Shown here piece by piece: positions 30,709 through 40,322 of a DNA stretch of 57,784 nt. The position numbers and the translations under genes were made by a program. The notes beneath the pieces are model-generated. The model was not told the DNA's origin, searched no databases, and saw nothing but the letters and a program-made list of their open reading frames with translations. Source of the stretch: an uncultured Clostridia bacterium. GTDB lineage: Bacteria; Bacillota; Clostridia; Lachnospirales; Lachnospiraceae. The stretch spans positions 1-57,784 of the forward strand of contig CANRWA010000022.1 of NCBI GenBank assembly GCA_947643415.1. The letters run 5' to 3'. Every line of letters starts with the position of its first letter. Within the stretch, counting starts at the first letter, position 1.

Positions 30709-33700
30709 CTATTCCTCATAGTCCTCTTCTCCATCGGTACAATTCTCCCAATGGTACATCACTTTGCCAAAATCCCGCCTGGCAAGATCCTCACTTTGGA
30801 TAAAGAACTGGGCGATTCCGCATTCATTGTCCACACAGTAATAATAATCGTCAGACAGATAATGCACATCAAACTGGAACAGAAGACGGTCATATTTCCT
30901 CAGTTCTTCGTTCTCCTGCCTTGGATCCTTCCGGTTGCTTGCAAATGCCGGATAGCCAAGGATCCAGAACCCAGCATTGGAAAACTCATCTTCCATCTCA
31001 TCTGTTTCTTCTTCATCCAGAAAGTCCAAAAGATCCCATTGAAAATCACGGGCCTCCCCGCCCAGGGATTTATCCTGCCCCAAATCCCCACCTGATTTCA
31101 TTCCAAACTCTTCCCTGATCACCTCTTGCAGCACCTCATAAAAACGGTAATCTTCCATACTCATATAAACCGTCCTCTTCTCCACTTTCATCAGAGCCTC
31201 TCCTGATACTGGCGTGTGCCCTTCATAGCACTTTGTGCTGTCTGGCACACCGAACCTGATAAGCTCCTCCCTGGAAATGCCATAATCCACCTGTCTGTGA
31301 TACACGATACGGCAGAACTCCGGATTTTCCCGGCTGCCGTATTCCATACGGAAGATCTCATCTGCGGCCCCAAAGAACTGCAGCATACCGCCCCCCGGTA
31401 TCAGATCCTCCATGGGATCTTTGTCCAGATTGATCTGTGCCAGCAGTACCATCTTCTTTCCATTCGGGTCCTTTGGGTATTCTCTTTCCGGATCCCAGTA
31501 AGGGACACCGCCGACTTTCGTATCAAACAGGGTTGGCTCTTTCCTTCTGGCCTCTATAAGCGAATAGGCTGTCATAGCTGTCCGCCTCTTCATTGCCTCT
31601 GCGATCCCTTTCATATTTTTATAAATAATCTCCCACCCAGAGCGTATCCGTTCCACCTCTTTCTGTCGGCCACTCCCCCCTGATATGGTATATGCAGCCG
31701 CCTCTACCATTAAGCATGCCTTTAATTTCCTGCCATATCTCCCATGATCCATATACCAGGCCACCCATTCCTCCAATTCCTGTATTATGGTGTAGATGGA
31801 AGCAGGCATATCCCAGAGTTTCCAGATGAGAGGGCAGTTCTCTCCCATGAGGTCCTCCTCCTGCTCCGGCCTCCCTTCCCTGCTGATCCTCTTTCGGTCA
31901 CGCAGGGAAAGCGAATAAACATGATCCCTTAACTGCTCCAATACAAAGAGAGGCATGCCCAGTCTGTCCACAGGGGCAAGGATCCCATTCAGCCACCGGG
32001 CAAACTCTGCCATCCTCTCTGCCCTAGTAAACCGGACAAACACATCTGCATCTGTGATATCCGGGCTGTACATAGACTTCCTCAGTTCCTCCTCACTATA
32101 GCAGTATTCCAGCTTCTTATCCAGTCTGGAAAAGCTTAAACAGCCCTGATAGATCTCCACCTCTGTTGCATGGGCCAGGTCAAACATTCTGGCCAGCAGG
32201 GCAGCCAGATTATCCGTTCGATACATGCGGAACACATCAAAGTTATAATAGGTGCCGCTCTCACCGACAGCAAAAGGAGACGGCTCAAATACCTCTTTGG
32301 GTGTATAGGCATCACCCCACCCAAAGTTCCCGATGATCTGATGTTTTTCCTTGATTTTCTTAGACAGCTCTTTCAGCCGGAACTGATATGTCGTTTCAAA
32401 ATCTGGATTATGCTCCTTTGCCTGAAAAGCATAGGGATAGATCCCGCAATACAGTACACGCTCATTGCTCTTTTCCGGACCGAAACGTAGTACACAATAG
32501 CTCTCTGTCAGAAAGCTGCCTTCCTTTTGAAAGAAGTCCATAACCCCAGGACAATTTATCTCACAAAAAGCCGGAACCTCCCCAACAGGTACGGAAGAAT
32601 CCCACTCCTTCTCTCTCCTGCGGTAGTCCTCATGCCGTCTCAGGGCCTCTAAGATCTTCACCGCCTTCTCTTCCTTTTCCATACCTGAAAGAGAAACCGT
32701 GCCCAGAGAAACCGGCTGGGGCTTATGAAGCCGTTCCAGCACCTCCTGTGCCCACCTCTTCCTCTCCTCTGTCTCCATCTGCCCTGATAGTCCAAATATT
32801 CCCTGTACCGGAAGTTCATGCCATCCAAATTCCCTCTGATGGTATAACCGGACTGACTGGTCTGTCACAAGTACACGCAGACAGGAATCCTCCTGTTCTG
32901 TGTAATAAACGGCCTCGATCCTTTCATACGGAGAATCCTCAGAAACGGGGTCCCCCTCTGGCAGACAAACGGCCATATTGACAGGAACTGCTTTTTTATA
33001 ATACGAAGAATCCCCAGTATAATCCGAAGTCTGTACCAATTCTTCTCCGGATGCCAGCATCCGGGCGATGAGCGGAATGGTCGACGGATACAGGACCAGC
33101 CCTGACAGCCGTTCTTCAATTAATTCCCGGGCCGCCATCTGGTCATCTTCTTTGATTTCAGTAATGGCAAGCAGGAAGAAAAACTGTTCCGTCTTCTGAA
33201 TCTTCCCCGCCATGTCAACAAATTCCCTAAAGGGATACATGGGATGGCAGACAGGCTCTCCCTCCAGAATATACAGGCAGTAATGCAGATGAAATTCTAC
33301 TCTCAGGCTCTTCCCGTCTGGCAGACAGAATTCCACGGCTGCGGGCGGCACATTTTTCCTGTCAGATCCATGCGCAGCAGGATAGCCCACAAACTGCCTG
33401 ATCCACTGCTGGGCAGGATAATAGGTATATTTGATATATGCGGGCAGATAACAGCCAGAACCCAGCATATATAATGAGGATGTAGATTCTGTGCCCGAAT
33501 CCAGCTCTGCCCTGCGGAATCCAAATCCCACCATCAGATAATAATACCAGAAATCACGGTTGTCATCGTTGATATCCTCGATGGATGTGGTTCCAAAGCC
33601 CAATGGCTGCAGGCCATCGATATCCCGTATTCTCCGGTTAAAGGCTAAGGACTGGATCAGGCTCTGTATCATAATGGAAACCTTTTGTGCATCCTCCCAT

Positions 33701-35079
33701 CTGCCCTCCTTCTGTCCCTCCGTATAAAAATCAATAAGACGCTTCGCCAGGGATTCCGGTACCACCATCCGTTTGTAGAGCTCACCGAACATCCGGTCAA
33801 ACAGCTCCTTTGAATACTGGATCTTCACCCATTCCGGGCGGGCGAACAGTTCCCGGACACGGTCTTTTATTTCTTCCGTCTCTTCATAGATCCCCTTGTC
33901 ATAGTCCGAGTGGTTGTCCGCATCAATCTTTGTCAGATCCCTGTACCAGTTCCTCTCCATCTGAACTCGGCTCTCCGCCCCATATAATACCTCCTCCATA
34001 TCAGGGGTTCTTTTAAGGATTGCCTGACGCAGAGGACCATAGATCTTCTTACTGCTGCTGTGTTCCACATTCTTCAGATTATATTCTTTGTACATATATT
34101 CTAAGACACATGCCGGAATCTCCTCCGCCTGAACCCAGAACGTATACAGACGGATCAGGCAGACACTTCGGGTCTCTTCATAGACTGTATGGCTTCCTTT
34201 TCCATTCTGTTCATACAGATGATTGACGCAGCCACAGGCCAGTATCCTTTCCCATCTATCCTTATTTCTCAAAGTCAGGAGGTTGTTCCGGTTGAGGCTG
34301 CGCAGGCGTATATAATCCGAAAAAGAACGCAGCCGCACCAGATTTTCCGGCTTATACAGAATGCGGACAGGCAGGGACCCCCGCCCAGACTGTCCATTCC
34401 AAAGAGATGCCGCACATTCCCTTCCATAAAAACTTCCTATGGCACTTGCCTCATACTGGCCCTGGCCGGAAAGAAAATGATTCATCTCCTCTGGCAAAAG
34501 GGCATAGGCGATAGCGAGTTCAAGCAGAAAAGGGGATGGAAGGGCATCCGCACTATAATTACCTTCCATACTCCATGCGGAAAGATATTGGAGCATTCCC
34601 CTGGCAAAGCCCTCCTCATACTGTTCTTTTAGAAATTCCTCTGACAGGAAAAACTCCTTCCACACCGCTGCCCTCGGTACCTTTCCAGACTCCCTGGCGC
34701 CCTCAAAAATAGCAATGAATGCTTTTAGCGCCCCCTCTGCCATGCTTTCCTCCACCTTTGCTTCTTCTGCCTGCTGCAGACGCTCCAGAAGGGAGGAAGA
34801 AGACTCAGACCCTGGCTGTTCATCTTGTTGTTTATTCTGTTGTGCTTCATCCCAGTCTGATATCTCCCGCGGGACAGAAACCGTCATTCTCTGTCCCGGC
34901 TCCCTTCTTCCCCCTGCCGATGCATATGCCAATGCCTCCTGATATGCCTGGTTCAGCCTCGCAAACTCCTCCGGGTTCTCTTCCATATGGCACATTTTGG
35001 ATCTGGCAGCATACGCAGAACGCACTTCCCTTTTCTCCTTCGTTGGCTCGATGCCAAGGATATCCCAGCAATCACTCAT
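30709..35079 (-). CDS. Giant J-domain-like protein with C-terminal DUF1963 domain
   Basis: 1456 residues from MSDCWDILGIEPTKEKREVR, with the ribosome site GGAGGGG. Residues 1-60 resemble a J domain, but the HPD tripeptide is replaced (KMCHMEENPEEF), so canonical Hsp70 stimulation is doubtful. A Gln/Ser-rich linker follows (about 75-105). The long middle has no recognised domain but contains helical and strand segments. About residues 1180-1330 fit DUF1963/YwqG: VLLAQINLDKDP, GGGMLQFFGAADE and YHRQVDYGISREEL. The start overlaps the stop of the Hsp70 gene (ATGAGTGA), so translation is coupled and the two proteins very likely act together. Cytoplasmic. Confidence 0.85.
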   Translation of the reverse strand: MSDCWDILGIEPTKEKREVRSAYAARSKMCHMEENPEEFARLNQAYQEALAYASAGGRREPGQRMTVSVPREISDWDEAQQNKQQDEQPGSESSSSLLERLQQAEEAKVEESMAEGALKAFIAIFEGARESGKVPRAAVWKEFFLSEEFLKEQYEEGFARGMLQYLSAWSMEGNYSADALPSPFLLELAIAYALLPEEMNHFLSGQGQYEASAIGSFYGRECAASLWNGQSGRGSLPVRILYKPENLVRLRSFSDYIRLRSLNRNNLLTLRNKDRWERILACGCVNHLYEQNGKGSHTVYEETRSVCLIRLYTFWVQAEEIPACVLEYMYKEYNLKNVEHSSSKKIYGPLRQAILKRTPDMEEVLYGAESRVQMERNWYRDLTKIDADNHSDYDKGIYEETEEIKDRVRELFARPEWVKIQYSKELFDRMFGELYKRMVVPESLAKRLIDFYTEGQKEGRWEDAQKVSIMIQSLIQSLAFNRRIRDIDGLQPLGFGTTSIEDINDDNRDFWYYYLMVGFGFRRAELDSGTESTSSLYMLGSGCYLPAYIKYTYYPAQQWIRQFVGYPAAHGSDRKNVPPAAVEFCLPDGKSLRVEFHLHYCLYILEGEPVCHPMYPFREFVDMAGKIQKTEQFFFLLAITEIKEDDQMAARELIEERLSGLVLYPSTIPLIARMLASGEELVQTSDYTGDSSYYKKAVPVNMAVCLPEGDPVSEDSPYERIEAVYYTEQEDSCLRVLVTDQSVRLYHQREFGWHELPVQGIFGLSGQMETEERKRWAQEVLERLHKPQPVSLGTVSLSGMEKEEKAVKILEALRRHEDYRRREKEWDSSVPVGEVPAFCEINCPGVMDFFQKEGSFLTESYCVLRFGPEKSNERVLYCGIYPYAFQAKEHNPDFETTYQFRLKELSKKIKEKHQIIGNFGWGDAYTPKEVFEPSPFAVGESGTYYNFDVFRMYRTDNLAALLARMFDLAHATEVEIYQGCLSFSRLDKKLEYCYSEEELRKSMYSPDITDADVFVRFTRAERMAEFARWLNGILAPVDRLGMPLFVLEQLRDHVYSLSLRDRKRISREGRPEQEEDLMGENCPLIWKLWDMPASIYTIIQELEEWVAWYMDHGRYGRKLKACLMVEAAAYTISGGSGRQKEVERIRSGWEIIYKNMKGIAEAMKRRTAMTAYSLIEARRKEPTLFDTKVGGVPYWDPEREYPKDPNGKKMVLLAQINLDKDPMEDLIPGGGMLQFFGAADEIFRMEYGSRENPEFCRIVYHRQVDYGISREELIRFGVPDSTKCYEGHTPVSGEALMKVEKRTVYMSMEDYRFYEVLQEVIREEFGMKSGGDLGQDKSLGGEARDFQWDLLDFLDEEETDEMEDEFSNAGFWILGYPAFASNRKDPRQENEELRKYDRLLFQFDVHYLSDDYYYCVDNECGIAQFFIQSEDLARRDFGKVMYHWENCTDGEEDYEE

Positions 35080-36865
35080 CCTCTTCCCCTCCATCCTCAT
35101 AATACTCCATATCGTAATCTGAGGGCAGATTTAGATCTGCTCCGTCCAGCCCTTTCAATTCCCCATCAAACAAATACTCTTCTTCGGAGTCCTGAAACTC
35201 CTCAATCCTGGTAAGCTGCCGCCTCGTCTCCTCTATCGTCCGTCTGACGATATGCTGCCTGCCGCTCTGCAGCCCCTCCACAAACCAGTCAATAAGATAT
35301 CCTGTCTGTTCCCGTCGGCGTCCAAGGCTGTTTTCATAGTGTGCCACAAGCCGGGCCAGGAGTTCCTGATTCTCCTCTCTCTGGATAGGCGGGATCAAAA
35401 GCTGCTCCATTTCCTTCTGGTAACGCTCCAGCTCTGCCTTGCTGAGATTCTGGTTGGCAAGGAGGATGTGGTTGCGGACATTCTGGGAATTCACTACTTC
35501 CACATACAGGATCCCATTAATATCATATGTAAAATATACCTGAATCCCCTCCTGCCCTGCTGGTCTTGGCTCCACCGGGATCCTGACCTCTCCCAGGAAG
35601 AGATTGTCTCTGGCATAATATTCTTCCCCCTGATAGATACGCACCACGATCTCCTTCTGATAATCTCCCAATGTCACCAGTCTCTGGCAATGCGAGGCAG
35701 GAAGGGTGGAATTTCGCTCAATCATAGGGAGCATATAGCCCTGCTGGCTTGTCTCCCTGTGCCAGCACTCTACCCCCAGAGTAAAGGGGCATACATCCGT
35801 CAGCATCATATCCCGGATATCCTCATTCCGGCTGCGGATGCCCGTATACACCCCGGCGCCCATGGCCACAACCTTGTCCGTCTCTCCCAGCACAACGGGT
35901 TCCTTGCCCAATAGTTCCGCCAAAAAACGGCTGACGATGGCTAACCGGGAAGAGCCGCCTACCATCACCAGATCATCGATGTCTGACACCCTGGCTCCGG
36001 CATCCTTTAAAAGGTGCAGAAATAGTTTTTTGATCCTGGTAAATAACGGCATACAGATCTCAAATAAAGTATCCTGATCCAGAACCATATAATGATCCAC
36101 ACCGTCTGCGCACAGTTCCATCCTGGACTCTGGCTCCGTCTCCAGTTTTTTCTTAGCCTCTTCTGCCACTTTCTTAAGCGCCGCCTGCTCAGGCAGGGCA
36201 AGCTTCTCCCATTGCAGGCCATTTTCCTGACAGAAATATTCTGCCATAAGCTGGTCGATATCATCACCACCAAGATAGTTGTCACCTGCCACTGCCACAA
36301 TCTCTATAATATTATCAAAGCATTCCACATAAGAGAGATCCAGCGTGCCGCCCCCAAAATCAAATACCAGAAGTGTCTTATCCTCTTCCCCATAATCCAT
36401 GCGGTATGCCAGTGCTGCAGCAGAGGGCTCGTTAATGAGACGCTCCACAGGAAGTCCGGCGATCTTCGCAGCCTTTTTGGTATCGCTGCGTTGTTTGTCA
36501 TTGAAATAGGCCGGAACCGTGATGATCGCTTCCTCAACCTCTTCTCCCAGAGCATATTCCGCATTCTTTCGAATTCGTTCCAGCACCATAGCAGACAGCT
36601 CCATAGGTGTATATATCCTGTCTCCGAGAATATACTTCTTATCCGTCCCCATAAACCGTTTAAAGGAACAAACCGTCTGGCTGCCATGTGTCAGCAGGCG
36701 CTCTTTCGCCGGCTGGCCGGCAACCAGTCCTTCCCCCTCTATGTAGCCGACTACACTGGGGAACAATACCTGTCCCCCCTCATCTGCGATCAGCCGGACT
36801 TCTCCCTCTTGCCAATACGATGCCAGACTGTTGGTCGTCCCCAGATCAATCCCTATAATTGCCAT
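35072..36865 (-). CDS. Hsp70-family chaperone (HscC/DnaK-like)
   Basis: 597 residues from MAIIGIDLGTTNSLASYW with GGGGG at five bases. The nucleotide domain is complete: IGIDLGTTNS (phosphate 1), ITVPAYFNDKQRSDTKKAAK, LINEPSAAALAY, VFDFGGGTLDLS (phosphate 2), and VMVGGSSRLAIV with the adenosine site. The substrate domain (about 370-500) is present as TLGVECWHRE...IPVEPRPAGQEGIQVYF, followed by a helical lid. The end is acidic (YEDGGEEDE) and lacks the EEVD-like or GGFP features of housekeeping DnaK. No grpE or hrcA gene is next to it. Instead it is followed by a J-like partner. It is likely a specialised chaperone. Confidence 0.92.
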   Translation of the reverse strand: MAIIGIDLGTTNSLASYWQEGEVRLIADEGGQVLFPSVVGYIEGEGLVAGQPAKERLLTHGSQTVCSFKRFMGTDKKYILGDRIYTPMELSAMVLERIRKNAEYALGEEVEEAIITVPAYFNDKQRSDTKKAAKIAGLPVERLINEPSAAALAYRMDYGEEDKTLLVFDFGGGTLDLSYVECFDNIIEIVAVAGDNYLGGDDIDQLMAEYFCQENGLQWEKLALPEQAALKKVAEEAKKKLETEPESRMELCADGVDHYMVLDQDTLFEICMPLFTRIKKLFLHLLKDAGARVSDIDDLVMVGGSSRLAIVSRFLAELLGKEPVVLGETDKVVAMGAGVYTGIRSRNEDIRDMMLTDVCPFTLGVECWHRETSQQGYMLPMIERNSTLPASHCQRLVTLGDYQKEIVVRIYQGEEYYARDNLFLGEVRIPVEPRPAGQEGIQVYFTYDINGILYVEVVNSQNVRNHILLANQNLSKAELERYQKEMEQLLIPPIQREENQELLARLVAHYENSLGRRREQTGYLIDWFVEGLQSGRQHIVRRTIEETRRQLTRIEEFQDSEEEYLFDGELKGLDGADLNLPSDYDMEYYEDGGEEDE

Positions 36866-36925
36866 AATATCCCCCATTATAAATAATTTACAGCGCACTA
36901 ACGCGCTCCCACAATTCTGTTTACC

Positions 36926-36954
36926 ATTTTACCATAAACCTTTTTCCTTTTCAA
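36926..36954 (-). promoter_or_regulatory. Sigma-A-type promoter for the Hsp70/J-like operon
   Basis: The minus strand has -35 TTGAAA (36949-36954), 17 bases, and -10 TAAAAT (36926-36931). The 5' leader includes a small GC-rich hairpin (AGCGCGTTAGTGCGCT) before the start. No CIRCE-like element is seen. Confidence 0.75.
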
Positions 36955-37021
36955 TGAACCCCGAACATCCCTCCTCCATAAAATGGTAACAGATGTATCT
37001 ATGAACAGGAGGAAACCCATC

Positions 37022-37951
37022 ATGAACCAGGTGAGGAACACCATAAAAGCCGACATCGCACATCAAAAAGGATTTACTGGTAATGGAGCTGGCATCGCCA
37101 TTGTTGATACTGGCCTGTCACCGCATCCGGATTACCGTGACCGCATCGCTGGCTGGTATGATGCAGTGAACCGAAGGCGTTTCCCCTATGATGATTCCGG
37201 ACATGGCTCCCATGTAGCAGGCATCGCAGCCGGAAATGGCCATGCTTCCGGGGGGATCTACACCGGTATTGCCCCAGAAGCCCATCTGATCGGTGTAAAG
37301 GTACTGAACAGCAAAGGAAATGGCACCATTGCTGATATCATGAATGGGCTGGAATGGATTCTGTTCAACCAGAAAAGGTTTCAGATCCGCATTGTAAATA
37401 TCTCCATTGGTGCCAATGACCAGAAAGAATATCATGAAAAAAGTGACTTTGTGCAGAAAGTAAATGAGCTGTGGGACCATGGCATTGTAGTCACTGCTGC
37501 CGCCGGCAACAAAGGTCCTGACCGCCACACGATCAGTGCACCGGGCAATTCCAGAAAAGTCATCACCGTAGGTTCCATCGATACCTTTCCGGCAGAAAGG
37601 CGCCGTTCCTCCGGGAAAGGAAAACACGAAAACCACTCTGGTGCGGGCCCCACCTCCTCCTGCATCAAAAAACCAGACGTCGTAGCTCCTGGTTCCCGTA
37701 TCATAAGCTGTGCCAGCCTCCAGAGCCTCCGAAACGGACACCCCTATTCCATCAAAAGCGGCACCTCCATGTCCACTCCCATTGTCAGTGGCGCCATTGC
37801 CCTCCTTCTGGGGCAATATCCCGATATGACGCCCAGAGAAGTAAAGATACGCCTGAAAAATACGAGTACGGACCTTCATCTGCCCCATGAAAAACAGGGA
37901 TGGGGAATGCTTAATATAGAAGCATTATTGTCCTTGTACAATGAGCCATAA
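37022..37951 (+). CDS. Subtilisin-like serine protease without signal peptide or propeptide
   Basis: 309 residues from MNQVRNTIKAD with AGGAGG nine bases before the ATG; two ATGs upstream in frame lack a site. The S8 triad is Asp29 (IAIVDTGLS), His61 (DSGHGSHVAG) and Ser in SIKSGTSMSTP (about 256), with the oxyanion Asn in AAAGNKGP. There is no export signal and only about 15 residues before the catalytic domain begins. It resembles intracellular subtilisins. It is divergently transcribed from the Hsp70 operon. No propeptide is fused, in contrast to the lone I9-like protein at 11814-12257, so any link between them is speculative. Confidence 0.88.
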   Translation: MNQVRNTIKADIAHQKGFTGNGAGIAIVDTGLSPHPDYRDRIAGWYDAVNRRRFPYDDSGHGSHVAGIAAGNGHASGGIYTGIAPEAHLIGVKVLNSKGNGTIADIMNGLEWILFNQKRFQIRIVNISIGANDQKEYHEKSDFVQKVNELWDHGIVVTAAAGNKGPDRHTISAPGNSRKVITVGSIDTFPAERRRSSGKGKHENHSGAGPTSSCIKKPDVVAPGSRIISCASLQSLRNGHPYSIKSGTSMSTPIVSGAIALLLGQYPDMTPREVKIRLKNTSTDLHLPHEKQGWGMLNIEALLSLYNEP

Positions 37952-37967
37952 AAACCGTTTTTCCATA

Positions 37968-40322
37968 CTATCGCCCCAGTTTCCCAATCATCCACTCCAA
38001 TTCTTCTTCGGTTATCGGCTTCGAAGAAAATCCTGCCTGCTCAAGTATGGAAGCTGCCCGTTCCAATTCCTGCCCTTCCGGCCGCCAAACTCCCTTCGTC
38101 ACAAGCCGCTGCAACTGTCCCCTGTAGTTCATCTCTTCTGCCAGTCCCCTGTCCCGCCGGATCTGCCGACGAATATAATTATGATAGCGCATGATCAGGC
38201 GGTCACTGCTGCCCGCCCTCCGGTACCTGCAGTACCACAGCATCCGCCGCACTGCTGTTCTGCCCAGAAGAACAAATAATACGCATGCCATCAAAATAGC
38301 AAGGGATACTCCTGCATACCGCCCAAAAGACGCCAGACGGTCACTTCCTGTCTGCAGGACCGCGGAATCCCCGCCAGTTTCCATACCCTGGGAACCACTG
38401 CCTCCGGCATCACTGAGAAGAAAATCAAAGAACTGCTGCAGCAGGCCTCCGGACTCTCCTGTCCTGACAGAGACTGGCGTCACATCAACAGCATGCCATC
38501 CCTGAAACCAGTCATAGATCTCCACCCACGCATGGGCACTTGCATCTGTGACTTCTACTGATACCACTGCAGTCTCACCAATGGGTGTATAACCATCATA
38601 ATAATCTTCATACCTTTCCTCTGACAGTACCGTTCCATCTTGTGAGATATCAGAGGGATCAATGGCATATCCCTCCACATACCGTGCCGGAATCCCCAGA
38701 TAACGGAAGACAAGAACCGCCGCACTGGCAAAATGGACACAGTACCCCCTGCGGTTCTCTGTCAGAAAATAATTGACAAAATCTTTCTGGTAAGGCGTCG
38801 CCCCTGGACGAAGGGTATAGGGAATATTTGCCTGAAAATATTCCCGCAGCTTTTTTACCGCAGTATCTGAATCCATGCCTCTCTGCAGTCCCGCCTCCTC
38901 ACAGAACTGCGCAATCACCTCCTGATTGTCCTCTGGTATCACATAATGCTCATTATGGACCGTGTCTCCATAAGCCCCAATTCGGTTTGACACATAATCA
39001 TTATTGTCCCCATGCAGCAGATAATATTCGTACTCTCCTGTACTCCCCAATGCCACCTTTTTCGACACATCCAATGAATAATATGGCAGGTACACCTCCT
39101 CTGCCGCCGCTACATTGGTAACCTTCATACGGCCTTTAGCAGACATCTCATCCCCTGACCTGTATCTATCCTTATATGCCCATTGAGTCGCATCTTCCTG
39201 TTCTGATAAAGGCTGTCCCCATACATCCCTCAGGGTATTCCACTTATTCTGCACCGGAAGGTACTTATCCCCTGTAAATGACTTCAGATACATACGGTCC
39301 ATGCTATATGGCACATAGGTCACTTCCAGATCTGTCTCATAGTCATGCTGTATGGCACTGACTCCCCCCAGTGTACCACTTGACAGCCCCCCGGTATTTG
39401 GATAGCGGTTAAAAAGGCCCATGATACCGACCAGCGTTAAACTTTCCATGACATCCATAGTCCCGGCCTTCATTGCGCTGGCAGAACGGACTCCGGCATA
39501 TCGCTCTCTGGGAAGGAAGATACCCAGCAAGGAGACCAGGATAAAACTCAGCGCTGCCATCACTGCCACCATCTGAACCATTGTCTTCCCTGCATACACA
39601 TAGGTAATCCTTTTTCTTTTCGCATCCAACCGGTAACGTTTGTTTTGGAGTGACAGGCTATAATGGCCGTTTTTCCGAAACATAAATGTAAGGAAAAAAC
39701 CGCCTGAGAGCATCCATACATAGAGGGTAGAGGGCTCTCTCTCAAAATAGAGCGGGATAAAAAGAGCGGCTATGCTGAAAATACCCACTGCCAGATATCT
39801 CATGCGGCGGGAAACCAGCACATTCATTATGATCCCTGCCACCCATCCGACATAGCACATGGCAATCGGTATTGTCACACTTCGGTTACTGATCTGCTCT
39901 GTATAACTCTTTTGGGCATTGCTTTCAAAAAAAATAGAGGCACGCCGTGAGAGTTGATTTGCCACAGCAAAAACACCGCTGCTGATATAGCGGCGAAGCC
40001 AGACCGCAGAAAAAAGCATACCAAAGAACAGCAGGAAATATCCGATATTCTGCCACTTCTTGTTATAATAGAGCAGAGAACAAAAAAGCGCCCCGGCTAA
40101 AACCCCCAGATGGATGATCCACCAGGCGCACTGAATGTCAAGAGAAGTAAGAAAACAACCGATCCCTCCCATAACAATCAGGTATATAAGAAACCCTTTT
40201 AACAGCAGCGTCACAATGCGGGGCTCTTCTTCTCTCATCTCTTCCGTGCAGAGGTGAATCCCTTCTGCCAGTAGATTTTCTCCACTCTTTATTTTCTTTC
40301 GTCTCATTCTATGCATTCTCAT
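37968..40322 (-). CDS. Membrane protein with transglutaminase-like domain (TgpA-type)
   Basis: 784 residues. The first about 270 residues have roughly seven membrane spans (DUF3488-like). About residues 330-600 are outside and include the transglutaminase core: catalytic Cys in NRRGYCVHFASAAVL, His in ASAHAWVEIYDW and Asp in WHAVDVTPVS. One more span follows (about 665-690), then a basic cytoplasmic tail. The order MoxR-DUF58-TgpA is a conserved trio, in which this protein acts as a surface-facing transpeptidase or peptidase of unknown substrate. The start overlaps the DUF58 gene by 14 bases. Confidence 0.9.
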   Translation of the reverse strand: MRMHRMRRKKIKSGENLLAEGIHLCTEEMREEEPRIVTLLLKGFLIYLIVMGGIGCFLTSLDIQCAWWIIHLGVLAGALFCSLLYYNKKWQNIGYFLLFFGMLFSAVWLRRYISSGVFAVANQLSRRASIFFESNAQKSYTEQISNRSVTIPIAMCYVGWVAGIIMNVLVSRRMRYLAVGIFSIAALFIPLYFEREPSTLYVWMLSGGFFLTFMFRKNGHYSLSLQNKRYRLDAKRKRITYVYAGKTMVQMVAVMAALSFILVSLLGIFLPRERYAGVRSASAMKAGTMDVMESLTLVGIMGLFNRYPNTGGLSSGTLGGVSAIQHDYETDLEVTYVPYSMDRMYLKSFTGDKYLPVQNKWNTLRDVWGQPLSEQEDATQWAYKDRYRSGDEMSAKGRMKVTNVAAAEEVYLPYYSLDVSKKVALGSTGEYEYYLLHGDNNDYVSNRIGAYGDTVHNEHYVIPEDNQEVIAQFCEEAGLQRGMDSDTAVKKLREYFQANIPYTLRPGATPYQKDFVNYFLTENRRGYCVHFASAAVLVFRYLGIPARYVEGYAIDPSDISQDGTVLSEERYEDYYDGYTPIGETAVVSVEVTDASAHAWVEIYDWFQGWHAVDVTPVSVRTGESGGLLQQFFDFLLSDAGGSGSQGMETGGDSAVLQTGSDRLASFGRYAGVSLAILMACVLFVLLGRTAVRRMLWYCRYRRAGSSDRLIMRYHNYIRRQIRRDRGLAEEMNYRGQLQRLVTKGVWRPEGQELERAASILEQAGFSSKPITEEELEWMIGKLGR

